Assembly: GCA_024291935.2 (NCBI GenBank)
Contig: CM044320.1
Coordinates: 53,324,001-53,388,000 of the forward strand
DNA length: 64,000 nucleotides
DNA from: Okapia johnstoni
Taxonomy: Eukaryota > Chordata > Mammalia > Artiodactyla > Giraffidae
Direction: 5' to 3'
A program made the translations under genes and the position numbers. Below the pieces are notes generated by a model. That model was not told where the DNA came from and did no database searches. It saw only the letters and a program-made list of their open reading frames with translations. This document shows, in pieces, positions 11,800 to 23,033 of the stretch; the stretch's first letter is position 1, and each line of letters starts with the position of its first letter.

Positions 11800-11903
11800 T
11801 TTAGCCACACTGCACAAGGGTTAGGGGATCTTACTTCCCAGAATTGAACCCAGGCCCCAGCAGTGAAAGCACTGAGTCCTAACCACTAGACTGCCATGGA
11901 ATT
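11800..11903 (-). mobile_element. CHR-type SINE with perfect 17-bp TSD
   Basis: An antisense tRNA-Glu-related artiodactyl SINE (CHR group): 'cagaattgaacccaggcccc' and 'gagtcctaaccactagactg' are the reversed head. The identical 17-bp repeats atcatttcagatctttt at 11783-11799 and 11904-11920 fix the insertion exactly. Confidence 0.85.
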
Positions 11904-11984
11904 ATCATTTCAGATCTTTTAATTCAAAGTTGTATTGCATTTTATTGGCACACTGGATTTTCCATGAACAGACTCCTTAAATCA

Positions 11985-12145
11985 TCAATTGCTAACTTTT
12001 TAGGGGGATAAGGACCTTTGATGATCACAAAAACTATGGACTCTCTGAAAATGTTCATATAAACAACAATTTTCATGCAGTTTCTGCAGATTTGCAGACT
12101 TCATTAAAGCTCATGCATGGGCCCCAGATTGGAATCCCCTTCTTG
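11985..12145 (+). mobile_element. hAT-Charlie relic, MER58-like
   Basis: The order 'aactatggactctctgaaaa', 'tcatataaacaacaattttc', 'cattaaagctcatgcatggg' and 'ccccagattggaatcccc' matches my memory of the MER58-like family of non-autonomous hAT elements. It is diverged and the family assignment is tentative. Confidence 0.45.
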
Positions 12146-12999
12146 AGACAGGCAAAAGCACTTACCTAGTTGGTTTTCATAAACCTCTTGACCTCCACTT
12201 TCACTCCGGCAATAACTAGAATGTGTGGCTGATGCCTGCATCCATGATGGTGGCTTAATGATTTGATCATGTGAATGAAAATAGAGACAAATCCTGTAAA
12301 TTCAGGTATAGGCTAATGTGGCAATATCTACTTTGAAAATATTTGATTTATAGATACCAATCAAAGTATTTACATATATGTTTTTCCTATTAGACTACTT
12401 AAAAGAAAAAAATGTAATAACATACTTATTTGGGAAAATATTTATTGGAAGCTTGTTCTTCTCTGCAGAGCAAACTAAATCCCAGGAATTGCTCTACAAA
12501 TTAAAAATATTTCCTTGAGCCACCTTGTCCAAATGTTTTCATTTTATGCATTCTAAATGGAAAGAACTATTTTAAATTTTTATTATTGATTTTCTTGCAT
12601 CATAAATATTTCAAAACTAACCTTTAGCACTAGCTAGGTGACATTAGTTGATGTTTTGAATGCAAATTAATGAAATTTCACTACATCGTGTAAAGACTCT
12701 TAAAACCAAGTAAATTTGAAATCTGTTTATTGTCTTTGTTTCAGATTCTTTCCTTATTTAAAAGGCGTCCTCTTTTCAGGAACTCTCAGTTCTGTTGGTC
12801 ACAGTCTCAATCTGCCAGTATCAGGTGTTGAATAACAAACAGAATTTTTCTTTAACATGACAATTCTTTTTATTTAAGCAACTTAAGGCCATAGTTACAA
12901 TAGATATACTGAGCCAGTTTTTTAAAAAATTGTGGTTTTACTCAACAGAGATCATGTCAATGCTATGAAAATTGTACCAGGGTTTATTTTTCTCTTATT
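12146..12999. other. Intergenic, nothing recognised
   Basis: A/T-rich sequence with no supported gene or repeat. Confidence 0.4.
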
Positions 13000-13009
13000 A
13001 TGCAATCCT

Positions 13010-13217
13010 ACTGGTGGCTTGGAGGGTAAAGAATCTGCCTGCAATGCAGGAGACTCAGGTTTGATCCCTGGGTCAGGAAGATCCCCTGGAGAAGAGAATG
13101 GCAACCAACTCCAGCATTCTTGCGTGGAGAATTCCATGGACAGAGAAGCCTGGCTGGCTACAGTCCAGGGGGTCTCAAAGAGTCGGACATGAATGAGTGA
13201 CTAACACACACACACAC
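13010..13217 (+). mobile_element. Bov-tA SINE with (CA)n tail
   Basis: The tRNA-derived head is slightly eroded ('actggtggcttggagggtaa'), followed by a clean Bov-A body and an (AC)n tail. The direct repeats atgcaatcct (13000-13009) and atgcaaccct (13218-13227) differ at one base and are the likely target-site duplication. Confidence 0.9.
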
Positions 13218-13227
13218 ATGCAACCCT

Positions 13228-14370
13228 GATACATGTGCAAAGCCTTGGTAAAGTAAACTAAGAGTATTTTCAGGTCCTAATTTGGTGCAATGACTATGTA
13301 TAGACCTAGGGGATTGTCAACTTACATGTAGAAAATGGAACCTGCTATAAGAGAACAGAATCTATCTTGGGTTCTAATTATTTGTCCACCAAAAACTTTC
13401 ACAACTTGAATAGATCAAAGAGCATAATGGCCTGTATCAGAGGTATAAAAGGCTGCATTGCACCTGTTTTATTTGGGCAATTAAAGAAATATTCAGAGTT
13501 CTGTTTCCTTAAAGCAAAAAGCCTGAATTCTGATCCTTCTTTATAATTGATGATGCTCCTAGGATGTTTTCTTAAAGAATGATATAAACTTTGTAACTCT
13601 AGGGAGAAAAACATATTTTCACAACCAAATATTTTATCATTTATTCAATAAAATCTGTAAACTTTCAGTCATTAATTTAACTTTTTCTCTCTGGCCTTAG
13701 AATTTGGAAACATATGAACTTTTCTTCATAAACACTATTATACTAAGTGCTTAATTGAATGACCAACCTTTTCCTTGGAGAAAATCATCTTATAGGAGTC
13801 ATGGCTTAACCAACAGACTTGTATTTCTGGTTCTATAGCCAAAATCTTGTAATAATATTTGAGCATTGTGTCAGTTTCTGGTTCTATGATAAAATACTTT
13901 GTTTTTATATGATAATACCACATACTAAATGTGAGTGTTTATTTTACCATCATTATTGATACTTTAAAAATTATTAGGATGTTTTAAAATTTAGAATTTC
14001 TCAGCCTGGGGAGAAGTTAAAAGCTGCTTGCAGGTAGCATCAGACCCAGGTGTTTCTCAAAGGTAGCCCCACTTCCTCATGCTCCTTGGAGAAGTATTTT
14101 CTTTCTGGTTCAATTTATGTTGATGATGCCAAAGTGATTCACATACAGCAGAGACTGTACTGTGAATTCTGAACTTTGATCTTTTCCTGAGCTAGTGACG
14201 TGGTACAATTTCTCATGATGCTGGGCAGTGGCAGCTCCAGTCAGCCACACAATAATGTGGGTAAACCACTGATACAGCTATTCTGTTGTTCACTTTCAGC
14301 ACAGTATTCAGTAAATTACATGAAATATTCAACACTTTATTATAAACAGGCTTTGTGTTTTAGATGATTT
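13228..14370. other. Intergenic, nothing recognised
   Basis: No gene, RNA or clear repeat was supported. Confidence 0.4.
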
Positions 14371-14374
14371 TGCC

Positions 14375-14570
14375 CAACTGTAGACTAATGTAAGTGTTCT
14401 GAGCACATTTAAGGTAGGCTGGGCTAAACTATGATGTTTGGTGGGCTAAACTATGGTGTTTGGTAGGTTAAGGGCATTTTTGATTTATGATGCCTTTGGT
14501 TTACAGTGGGGTTACTAGAGTATAACCACTGTAAGTCAAGGAAGATTTTCACTCAAATTCTTAGAGTTCT
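14375..14570 (+). mobile_element. Unassigned medium-reiterated repeat with internal 22-bp duplication
   Basis: The sequence 'taggctgggctaaactatga', a 'ttgatttatgatgcctttgg' stretch and 'ataaccactgtaagtcaagg' looks like a common old mammalian repeat whose family I cannot name surely. It contains a 22-bp tandem duplication at 14421-14442 and 14443-14464 with one mismatch. Confidence 0.45.
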
Positions 14571-14734
14571 ACAGTATACTTTGCTTTCAATCTGAATTAT
14601 TATGAGGCAAATCTACATCACAAATAATGCTGAAATATAGGAAAAATTTTAGAAGTTTTCCAACATCACATCTAATCACTTGATCTGGCCCAAAGTGGAA
14701 GGGTCATCTACCCTCAAAAGGGGTAAACACCTGG

Positions 14735-14935
14735 TCAGAGTGTTGACTCCGCATGAGGATCCTGGATCAGTCACTCACAGCAACGTGACCTGAGGCCAAT
14801 GACCTATCCTCTCCTTGCCTCACTTCCTCACCTGTATAGTAGGGACAATCGTACTTCTATCACAAGGCTGTTATGAGATCACTTGAGTTAATGGTGAAGT
14901 CTTCAGAGTATAACCTGGAGCATAATTAGTGTTTT
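14735..14935 (+). mobile_element. MIR SINE
   Basis: MIR in sense order: 'tgttgactccgcatgaggat', the 'acgtgacctgaggccaatga' core, 'ctcacttcctcacctgtata' and 'ggctgttatgagatcacttg'. Confidence 0.7.
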
Positions 14936-15204
14936 GCTAAACAAACAAACAAGAAACACGTAATAGTAGGTGTTAAAGGGCTATCATCCAGAGATGTTAT
15001 AAAAGAGATTTTTTGCACCTTCAGAAAGATGACATCTAAGCTCCATTCCAGAGCTAAATTCTACTATTCTACTGGCCTTTGTGAACCTTGCTCCTATGAC
15101 TTGCCTACGCAGTGTATCCAAACATTCCTTATTCACTTTAAACCTTCACTGATGACTTTGGAGAATATCTTTCCTGCCTTTCTTTAGCTTATCATTTCCA
15201 TCAG

Positions 15205-15250
15205 CTGCTGCTGCTTTTCTTCTTTTCTTCTTCTTCTCCTTCCTCTTCTG
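15205..15250. repeat. (CTT)n-rich simple repeat
   Basis: A pyrimidine run made of CTT/TTC units ('cttttcttcttttcttcttc' and on), with no function implied. Confidence 0.7.
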
Positions 15251-15338
15251 GGCATCCCAGTCTCTAGTGTGTTTTATTGCATTATATTATTCTCTATTTG
15301 TTTTGTGTACAATTATTTATATTCCTAATCAGACTGTC

Positions 15339-15610
15339 GGAGAAGGCAATGGCACCCCACTCCAGTACTCTTGCCTGGAAAATCCCATGGACGGAGGAGC
15401 CTGGTAGGCTACAGTCCATGGGGTCGCTAAGAGTCAGACACGACTGAGCGACTTCACTTTCACTTTTCCCTTTCATGCACTGGAGAAGGAAATGGCAACC
15501 CACTCCAGTATTCTTGCCTGGAGAATCCCAGGGACAGCGGAGCCTGGTGGGCTGCCGTCTATGGGGTCGCACAGAGTCGGACACGACTGAAGCGACTTAG
15601 CAGCAGCAGC
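15339..15610 (+). mobile_element. Bov-A2 dimeric SINE
   Basis: Two Bov-A-related monomers ('ggagaaggcaatggcacccc' and 'ggagaaggaaatggcaaccc') are joined by the typical 'cttcactttcacttttccct' linker and end in (AGC)n. The flanking 'aatcaga' at about 15327 and 15611 may be the target-site duplication. Confidence 0.93.
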
Positions 15611-15762
15611 AATCAGATTTTAAGCCAGTTGAGAACATTCTTACGGTTCACTTATGTTTCCAAGCACATAGATAAATATTTATTAAATGAGTAAATGGTA
15701 GGGCGAAAGTAAATCAGGAATCAGCTCTTTAGTGACAATTAAATGCAAGTAAAGGGGATTAT

Positions 15763-15983
15763 GGGCTTCCTAGGTGGTGCTAATGGTAAAGAACTCACCT
15801 GCCAATGCAGCGGACCTAAGAGACGCAGGTTTGATCCATGGTTTGGGGGGATCCCCTAGGAGGGCATGGCAACTCACTCCAGTATTCTTGCCTGGAAAAT
15901 CCCATGGACAGAGGAGCCTGGCAGGCTATAGTCCATAGGGTCGCAGAGTTGGACACAACTGAAGTGACTAAACCAGTACCGCC
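15763..15983 (+). mobile_element. Bov-tA SINE
   Basis: A complete tRNA head and Bov-A body. The flanks aaaggggattat (15751-15762) and aaagtggattat (15984-15995) differ at one base and delimit the insertion. Confidence 0.93.
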
Positions 15984-15995
15984 AAAGTGGATTAT

Positions 15996-17605
15996 ATATC
16001 CAGGGTTCAGACTATTAATGAGTAGTTTTTATTCCTAAAGAAATGTTGGTTTATAACTCCCCCTTCACCTTTATGTGGTCTGATCTACTGTTGGTGAAAT
16101 ATTTGTAGATTAGCTGGTTTCCCTTCATTCCTTCTCCTCTGAAATGTGTGGTAAAGTAAAAATGCCTAGAGCAATAATTTGTGGATAAAAAACAGCTGCA
16201 CATGAAAAATAATTGATGTGGTTTTAAAATTACTCTGAGATGGAAATTAAAATGCCTTTTCAACCTATGCTCTAAAAAGAGTGCTGAAACTAATTCTTTA
16301 TAAATCATGTAATGGAAGCAGAGGAGGACACAGGTTTTTGAATAGTCAATTGATTTTGGACCAGGGGAGTTTTTAAATTTTGTACATTATATTTTTAAAT
16401 ATTCATTTCTATGAGAGGACATGGTGTACTTAAAGATAGCCTTATCTACACCCTTGGTAATGTGAATAAAATGTTTTCCATCATTATAAATAAGAAAACT
16501 GATCACTCTGACTTCTTAATAATTTTTTAAAAATTTCTTTATAGTTTTAATTCTTTTTCCTATTATGCTTCTAATATTTTCCAAGGAGTGAACCAAATGG
16601 CAAATATTCTTTATTCATCTTTTTTCCAAGGGGAGGTTATCACTATGCTGTTTTACTGCCACCAATACCTGTTGTGTGCAGGTATGTGAATGAAGTCAGA
16701 CATTGGGACAAGGCTGGAGAATTCACAAAATAACATTCTATCAACATGAAACTGACAATATTTGATTTTTAAACTCTAGAGCTACATAGACCTATTATTT
16801 CTAAACAAATAAAAATGGTTTTTTCTATTAACTTTTTTCCTTCATCTAAAATTCTTAGGTCTAGAAAATATGCTTGTTAAGAGAATTCTAATTCCCTGGT
16901 TTTCTTTATATAGAGAACATCTGAGAACTATTCAAACACCGATACTTTCCTTCAGAAAGAAATTAAACAGGAAATAGAAAAGGTTTTAGTCATTATTATT
17001 TAAATTGCTGTATCTCTTAGCTAATTCACACAGGAAGCCTAAAAATTAAGCAGCATGAAAATGTGATGAGTCACTAGCATATTTCTCTGCTTGATTTGAG
17101 ACTGTTGCTAACTTCAACACTCATAAACAGTAGTTAAGCATAAAATTTAAAAATATGTGCATGTATTTTAACTTTTGAGCTCCAAGCCTTATGATGTTTA
17201 GCAGAGTCTGTACAAAATGATAAAATATTCTAAGCACTTATTACCATTTACTATACCTTAACAGTTTGCTTTGATAGAAAGGGGCTTAATATAAAATTAT
17301 ATAAACAAGTTTAAACTTAAGCATGAGTTTTAGGAAAAGTAAGAGGCTGAGACAATAAACGGCAACTCCTCTGAACAAAGTATCTGAGGATTAAAACAGA
17401 AGTAAAGCAATAATTATAATATACTAAAATTAGGCAGACAGTTAGAAAGGTCTGAATTTCAACCACGTGTTAAATATATTTTAGGCATTTAGAGTAGGGG
17501 AAGCTGAATGTTTCCCTATGGACATTTTGCTGCTAAATGTTAAAAAATCAATTGGCAAAATACATTTTCCAACTATATGGACAAAATATAAGAGAAATAA
17601 AAACT
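15996..17605. other. Intergenic A/T-rich stretch
   Basis: 1.6 kb without a supported gene or recognisable repeat. Confidence 0.4.
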
Positions 17606-17609
17606 CACA

Positions 17610-17845
17610 TAAGTGCATGCTATGTACAAGGTATATTCCAAGAACTTTACTTGAAATGACTTATTTAGTCCTCATAAGAAGTCTATGAAGTAGATACTAT
17701 TACTATCCTAATTTATAGATGAGGAAACTGAGGTATACAGAGGGTAGATAATTTGCCCAAAGTCACTCTGCTAGTGAGTGGAAGAACTGGGATTCTTCTA
17801 GAGTTAGAATGCCAGAGTCTGGGCTTTTAAGCATCTCACTATTCT
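17610..17845 (-). mobile_element. MIR SINE, antisense
   Basis: One of the best-preserved MIR copies here: 'ttatttagtcctcataagaa', 'gatgaggaaactgaggtata', 'atttgcccaaagtcactctg' and 'agaatgccagagtctgggct' follow the reversed consensus. Confidence 0.85.
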
Positions 17846-18095
17846 GTCCTTGCAACAAGATCAATAATCTTTTAATTCACTTTTGTTAAAGCTATATAAA
17901 TTCCTAGTTAGTAAGGTGAGCTGTGTTGTTTTACAACATGGAATATCCAAATAAGTTCTACAGAGTTTTAAAAAATATAAGTGCATGCTAAAATCACATT
18001 TTTGGGTGATAGGAACTGAAAACATGTAGTTGTATTGAAATATTGTTTAGAAAAAAAATCAGAAAAAAAAAAACAACCAATTTACTACCCCTGAT

Positions 18096-19610
18096 CTAGA
18101 GCCAGACATTCTGGAATGTGAAGTCAAGTGGGCCTTAGGAAGCATCACTACAAACAGAGCTAGTGGAGGTGATGGAATTCCAGTTGAGCTATTTCAAATT
18201 CTAAAAGATGATGCTGTGAAAGTGCTGCATTCAATGTGTCAGCAAATTTGGAAAACTCAGCAGTGGCCACAGGACTGGAAAAGGTCAGATTTCATTCCAA
18301 TCCCAAAGAAAAGAAATGCCAAAGAATGCTCAAACTACCACACAATTGCACTCATCTCACACGCTAGTAAAGTAATGCGCAAAATTCTCCAAGCCATGCT
18401 TCAGCAATACATGAACTATGAACTTCCAGATGTTCAAGCTGGTTTTAGAAAAGGCAGAGGAACCAGAGATCAAATTGCCAACATCATCTGGATCATCGAA
18501 AAAGCAAGATGGTTCGAGAAAAACATCTATTTCTGCTTTATTGACTATGCCAAAGCCTTTGACTGTGTGGATCACAATAAACTGGAAAATTCTGAAAGAG
18601 ATGGGAATACCAGACCACCTGACCTGCCTCTTGAGAAACCTGTATGCAGGTCAGGAAGTAACAGCTAGAACTGGAACAATAGACTGGTTCCAAATAGGAA
18701 AAGGAGTATGTCAAGGCTGTATATTGTCACCCTGCTTATTTCACTTATATGCAGAGTACATTAGGAGAAACGCTGGGCTCGATGAAGCACAAGCTGGAAT
18801 CAAGATTGCTGGAAGAAATATCAATAACCTCAGATATGCAGATGACACCACCCTTACGGCAGAAAGTGAAGAAGAACTAAAGAGCCTCTTGATGAAAGTG
18901 AAAGAGGAGAGTGCAAAAGTTGGCTTAAAGCTCAACATTCAGAACACTAAGATCATGGCATCTGGTCCCATCACTTCATGGGAAATAGATGGGGAAACAG
19001 TGGAAACAGTGTCAGACTTTATTTTTTGGGGCTCCAAAATCACTGCAGATGGTGATTGCAGCCATGAAATTAAAAGACGCTTACTCCTTGGAAGGAAAGT
19101 TATGAACAACCTAGACAGCATACTAAAAAGCAGAGACATTACTTTGCCGACAAAGGTCTATCTAGTCAAGGCTATGGTTTTTCCAGTAGTCATATATGGA
19201 TGTGAGAGTTGGACTATAAAGAAAGCTGAGCGCCGAAGAATTGATACATTTGAACTGTGGTGTTGGAGAAGACTCTTGAGAGTCCCTTGGACTGCAAGGA
19301 GATCCAACCAGCCCATCCTAAAGGAGATCAGTCCTGGGTGTTCATTGGAAGGTCTGATGTTGAAGCTGAAACTCCAATACTTTGGCCACCTGATGTGAAG
19401 AGCTGACTCATTTGAAAAGACCTTGATGCTGGGAAAGACTGAGGGCAGGAGAAGGGGACGACAGAGGATGAGATGGTTGGATGGCATCACCGACTCAACG
19501 GACATGAGTTTGGGTGGGCTCTGGGAGTTGGTGTTGGACAGGGAGTCCTGGTGTGCTGCGATTCATGGGGTCGCAGAGTCGGATACGACTGAGCAACTGA
19601 ATTGAACTGA
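18096..19610 (+). mobile_element. BovB LINE, nearly continuous ORF2 reverse transcriptase
   Basis: A 1.5-kb, 5'-truncated BovB copy in plus orientation. It covers the reverse-transcriptase domain (VQAGFRKGRGTRDQIANI, FIDYAKAFDCVDH and the catalytic NNLRYADDTTL box) through the C-terminal [13 protein letters not shown] and [12 protein letters not shown] blocks and the 3' tail. The frame is broken by one apparent 2-bp deletion near 18582 and one TGA at 19396-19398, which looks like a CpG-type CGA to TGA change. The 9-bp flanks acccctgat at 18087-18095 and 19611-19619 are the probable target-site duplication. The endonuclease half is absent, so the copy is not autonomous. Confidence 0.95.
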
Positions 19611-19629
19611 ACCCCTGATAGAAAAAAGA

Positions 19630-19770
19630 TAAATAACAGTTAACTTGTTATTAAATGCTTACAGTATGCCAAACATTATTCTAAGTGTTTTAATGAACTT
19701 ATTCAATTCTATGGAAACCTACAAAATACATATCATTATTATTCCTATTTTATGAATGAGGTTAAGTGGG
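19630..19770 (-). mobile_element. MIR SINE fragment, antisense
   Basis: The antisense 3' half of MIR or a MIR-like element: 'gccaaacattattctaagtg', 'atcattattattcctatttt' and 'atgaatgaggttaagtgg'. Confidence 0.6.
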
Positions 19771-20039
19771 TGGGTAAAATGCTCACCCTCTCCCCTCCCA
19801 CCTCTATTCTTTATTCCCGGAGATTCATGGATCTTTGGTGTTTTCTTGTTTCAAATTTCTTTGAATATTTTGGAAACATTTAGGGGGCTTTTTCTGGTGA
19901 GGAAGGTTAAAATCTTGGAATCTTTGAGTTGAAGGATAATGCTGCTTAATGACAGAATAGTGAAAAAACCCACGGCAACTTCAAGGCATTTGCTTTCGTC
20001 CTGCCATGTAACTACTGCATCATCTAGTTTAGTAGAATG

Positions 20040-20135
20040 GTAATAGCCACCAGCCCTGGTGTCCAATTTTTCAAATCCTGGCTCTGTCTCTTCTTAGGTG
20101 ATCTTGGGCAAGTTACTTGACCTCCAGAGATGGTG
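20040..20135 (+). mobile_element. MIR SINE fragment
   Basis: MIR 5' and core part in sense orientation: 'caaatcctggctctgtctct' and 'gatcttgggcaagttacttg'. Confidence 0.65.
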
Positions 20136-20639
20136 CTCTTGAATGGATCAGAGGGAAACATATCTGCCTTTTAAGGTAGGGATGGAAGAGGGCAAGGGGA
20201 ATAGGAAGAGAGAGAGGTCAATATGTGAAAAGTAATGAAAGGCAGAAGGTTATAAAAATAACTAAAAATTTCTTTTAGTTATTTAGTTTCTTCCTATCCT
20301 CATTCAACATTTTCCATTACCTATTTGATGTTTCCTATTTGTTTAATGATGAAATCTCTTCGATTTCTGTTCGCAGCTTCTTATTCATATGAAAGCTTTC
20401 TATAATGACTGTGCTTGTATGAGAACTGACCTACCGGGCCCACCCATGCTGTTTACAGTGAGATCACTTTTTGCAGCTTGTTCTCAGACTGTTTGTTATC
20501 TTTCCTGATGTGTCACCAATGCTGGGTGAACCACACCCACAAAAACAACTCAGAAACAGATTTTCTTTAACCACATGTGACATTTGTTAGTTGGGATATT
20601 TTAAATTAGGTCACATATCTATCTGAATGATCATCCTTC
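20136..20639. other. Intergenic, nothing recognised
   Basis: No supported gene or repeat. Confidence 0.4.
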
Positions 20640-20737
20640 TGTTTTCAACATGTATTTATTGAGAGCTTATTCTGTGCCCAGCATTGGGGATATAAGGATG
20701 AAGTAATACAGTTACTGTCCCTGGCCACCTCAGAGTA
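20640..20737 (-). mobile_element. L2 LINE 3' fragment, antisense
   Basis: 'catgtatttattgagagctt', 'attctgtgcccagcattggg' and the following sequence match the reversed L2 3' end. Confidence 0.65.
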
Positions 20738-20740
20738 ATG

Positions 20741-21198
20741 TTGTTGTTCAGTCGCTCAGTGGTGTCTGACTCTTTGAGACCCCATGGATTGCAGCACACC
20801 AGGCTTTCACTGTCCTTCACTGTCTCCCGGAGTTTGTTAAAACTCATGTCCATTGAGTCAGTGATACTATCTAACCATCTTATCCTCTCCAGCCGCCTTC
20901 TCCTTTTGCCTTCAATCTTCCCTGGCATCAGGGCCTTTCCTAATGAGTCAGCTCTTCTCATCAGGTGGCCAAAGTTTTGGAGCTTCAGCATCAGTCCTTC
21001 CAATAAATATTCAGGATTGATATCCTTTAGGGTTTGATCTCCTTGCTGTCCAAGGGACTCTCAAGAGTCTCCAGCACTGCAATTCAAAAGCAACAATTTT
21101 TTAGTGCTCAACCTTCTTTATGGCCCAACTCTCACATCCATATTTGACTGCTGGAAAAACCATAGCTTTGACTAGGCTTACCTTTGTTATAGTAGTGA
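20741..21198 (-). mobile_element. BovB 3' fragment, left arm of inverted pair
   Basis: Antisense BovB 3' end from the tail ('ttcagtcgctcagtggtgtc') up to the 'actaggcttacctttgtta' region. Only about 50 bp separate it from a second BovB copy in the opposite orientation that covers the same part of the element. Confidence 0.88.
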
Positions 21199-21249
21199 CA
21201 AGCCTACTATACCTTATACATTGGCAGGGCAGACTGCTTTTATTTTTTT

Positions 21250-21820
21250 TTAACTATCACTGTAGACAGTGACTGCAGCTATGAAATTAAAAGACGCTTG
21301 CTCTTCGGAAGAAGAACTATGACAAACCAAGACAGTATATTAAAAAGCAGAGACATCACTTTGCTGATAAAGGTCCATATAGTCAAAGCTATGGTTTTTC
21401 CAGTAGTTATGTACAGATGTGAGAGTTAGACCATAAAGAAGGCTGAGCGCCGAAGAACTCATGCTTTCAAATTATGCTGCTGGAGACTCTTGAGAGTCCC
21501 TTGGACAGTAAGGAGATCAAACCAGTCAATCCTGAAGGAAATCAACCCTGAATATTCACTGGGAGGACTGATGCTGAAGCTGAAGCTCCAATACTTTGGC
21601 CACCTGATGTAAAGAACAGACTCATTGGAAAAGACCTTGATGCTGGGAAAGATTGAGGGCAGAAGGAGAAGGGGACAGCAGAAGATAAGATGGTTAGATA
21701 GCATCACCAATTCAATTGACATGAGTTTGAGGAAACTCTGGGAGACAGTGAAGGACAGGGAAACCTGGTGAGCTACAGTCCATGGGGTTGCAAAGAGTCA
21801 GACACAACTTAGCAACAACT
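21250..21820 (+). mobile_element. BovB 3' fragment, right arm of inverted pair
   Basis: Sense BovB 3' end starting at the 'gacagtgactgcagctatga' region and running to the 3' end ('gacacaacttagcaacaact'). It overlaps the left arm (20741-21198) over about 450 bp of BovB consensus in opposite direction. Both arms are diverged and carry stops. Confidence 0.88.
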
Positions 21821-21824
21821 TTGT

Positions 21825-22222
21825 ACTCAGAACATATTATTTCCTTTGTGGTATTATCTTCTGTGAGGTCTAAAACTGTGCTATACAATACTGAATGAAT
21901 CAGTGAAATATATGTAACTCAAAGCTATGGATGTACAGGTACAAAGATGAATTGGCTATAAGTTTTGCCCCTTTTTAGTCTATAACTGAAGATTTGTCTT
22001 TCTAAAAAGAACTTTATGGGTTCAGTCAGATAAAATTAACTTTGACATTGCTTGGGCACAAGATGGGAGTTCAAAAAATTGGAAATCTGGTGTCATTGTA
22101 TGTCTGGCATATGTCATTAACACTGACATTTCTTAGTGAGAAGGTAGCAGCTATGGTATATAATCCTCTCTCTTAAGAACTTTTTATGGCAGAAATTAAG
22201 CCCCAAAGCAATTTAAATTTGC
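21825..22222. other. Intergenic, nothing recognised
   Basis: No supported gene or repeat in this short stretch. Confidence 0.35.
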
Positions 22223-22233
22223 AACTAAGCCAA

Positions 22234-23022
22234 GTCTACAAATAAGAAATGCTGGAGACAGTATGGAGAAAAGGGAGCCCTCCTCCACTGTTGATGAGAA
22301 TGTAAGTTGTACAGCTGCTATGGAAAATAGTATGGAGTTTCCTCAGAAAGTTAAAAAATTGAATTACCATACAATCCAACAATCCCACTCCTTGACATAT
22401 ACCTGGGCAAAATTATAGTTCAAAAACATACATGCACCCTTATGTTCATAGCAGCACTATTCACAATAGCCAAAACAATCTACATGTCCATCGACAGATG
22501 AATGGATAAAGAGTGGTACATATATACAATGGAATACTACTCAGCCATTAAAAAGAACAAAATAATGTCATTTGCAGCAACATCGATACAACTAGAGACC
22601 ATCATGCTAAGTAAAGTAAATTAGAGATATCAAAGTGATGTCAAAATCATATGATACCACTTATATGTAGAATCTAAAATATGGCACAAATGAATCTATC
22701 TACAGAACAGAAACAGACTCATAGACATAGAAAACAGACTTGTTGCCAAGGAGAAGGAGGGTAAGAGAGGGAAGGACTGGGAATTTGGGATTAGCAGATG
22801 TAAATCATTATATATAGGAAGGATAAACAACAAGGTCCTACTGTACAGAACAGGGAGCTATATTTGATATTTTGTAATAAACCATAATGGAAAAGAAGAT
22901 AAAAAAAGAGTGTCTATTTGTGTGTAACTGAGTCATTTTGCTGTGTAGCAGACATGTGGCATTTGGCACCACACTGTAAATCAACTATACTTCAGTTAAA
23001 AAAAAAAGAGTTAAAAAAATGA
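22234..23022 (+). mobile_element. L1 3' end with probable TSD
   Basis: L1 ORF2 C-terminus and 3' UTR: 'gaaatgctggagacagtatg', 'tcatagcagcactattcaca', 'ggaatactactcagccatta', then the artiodactyl 3' UTR ('caaggtcctactgtacagaa', 'aaatcaactatacttcagtt') and an A-rich tail. The flanks aactaagccaa (22223-22233) and aactaaaccaa (23023-23033) differ at one base. Confidence 0.9.
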
Positions 23023-23033
23023 AACTAAACCAA

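Noticed and set aside
13023..13072. tRNA-Glu-like sequence with A- and B-box motifs
   Set aside because: This and the similar stretches at other sites are heads of Bov-tA or CHR SINEs, not tRNA genes: the acceptor stem and anticodon arm are degenerate and the SINE body follows directly.
18216..18668. Reverse transcriptase that could suggest a retron or other defence system
   Set aside because: The sequence matches the BovB (RTE) LINE reverse transcriptase in order and wording, with LINE tails and target-site duplications. There is no bacterial context.
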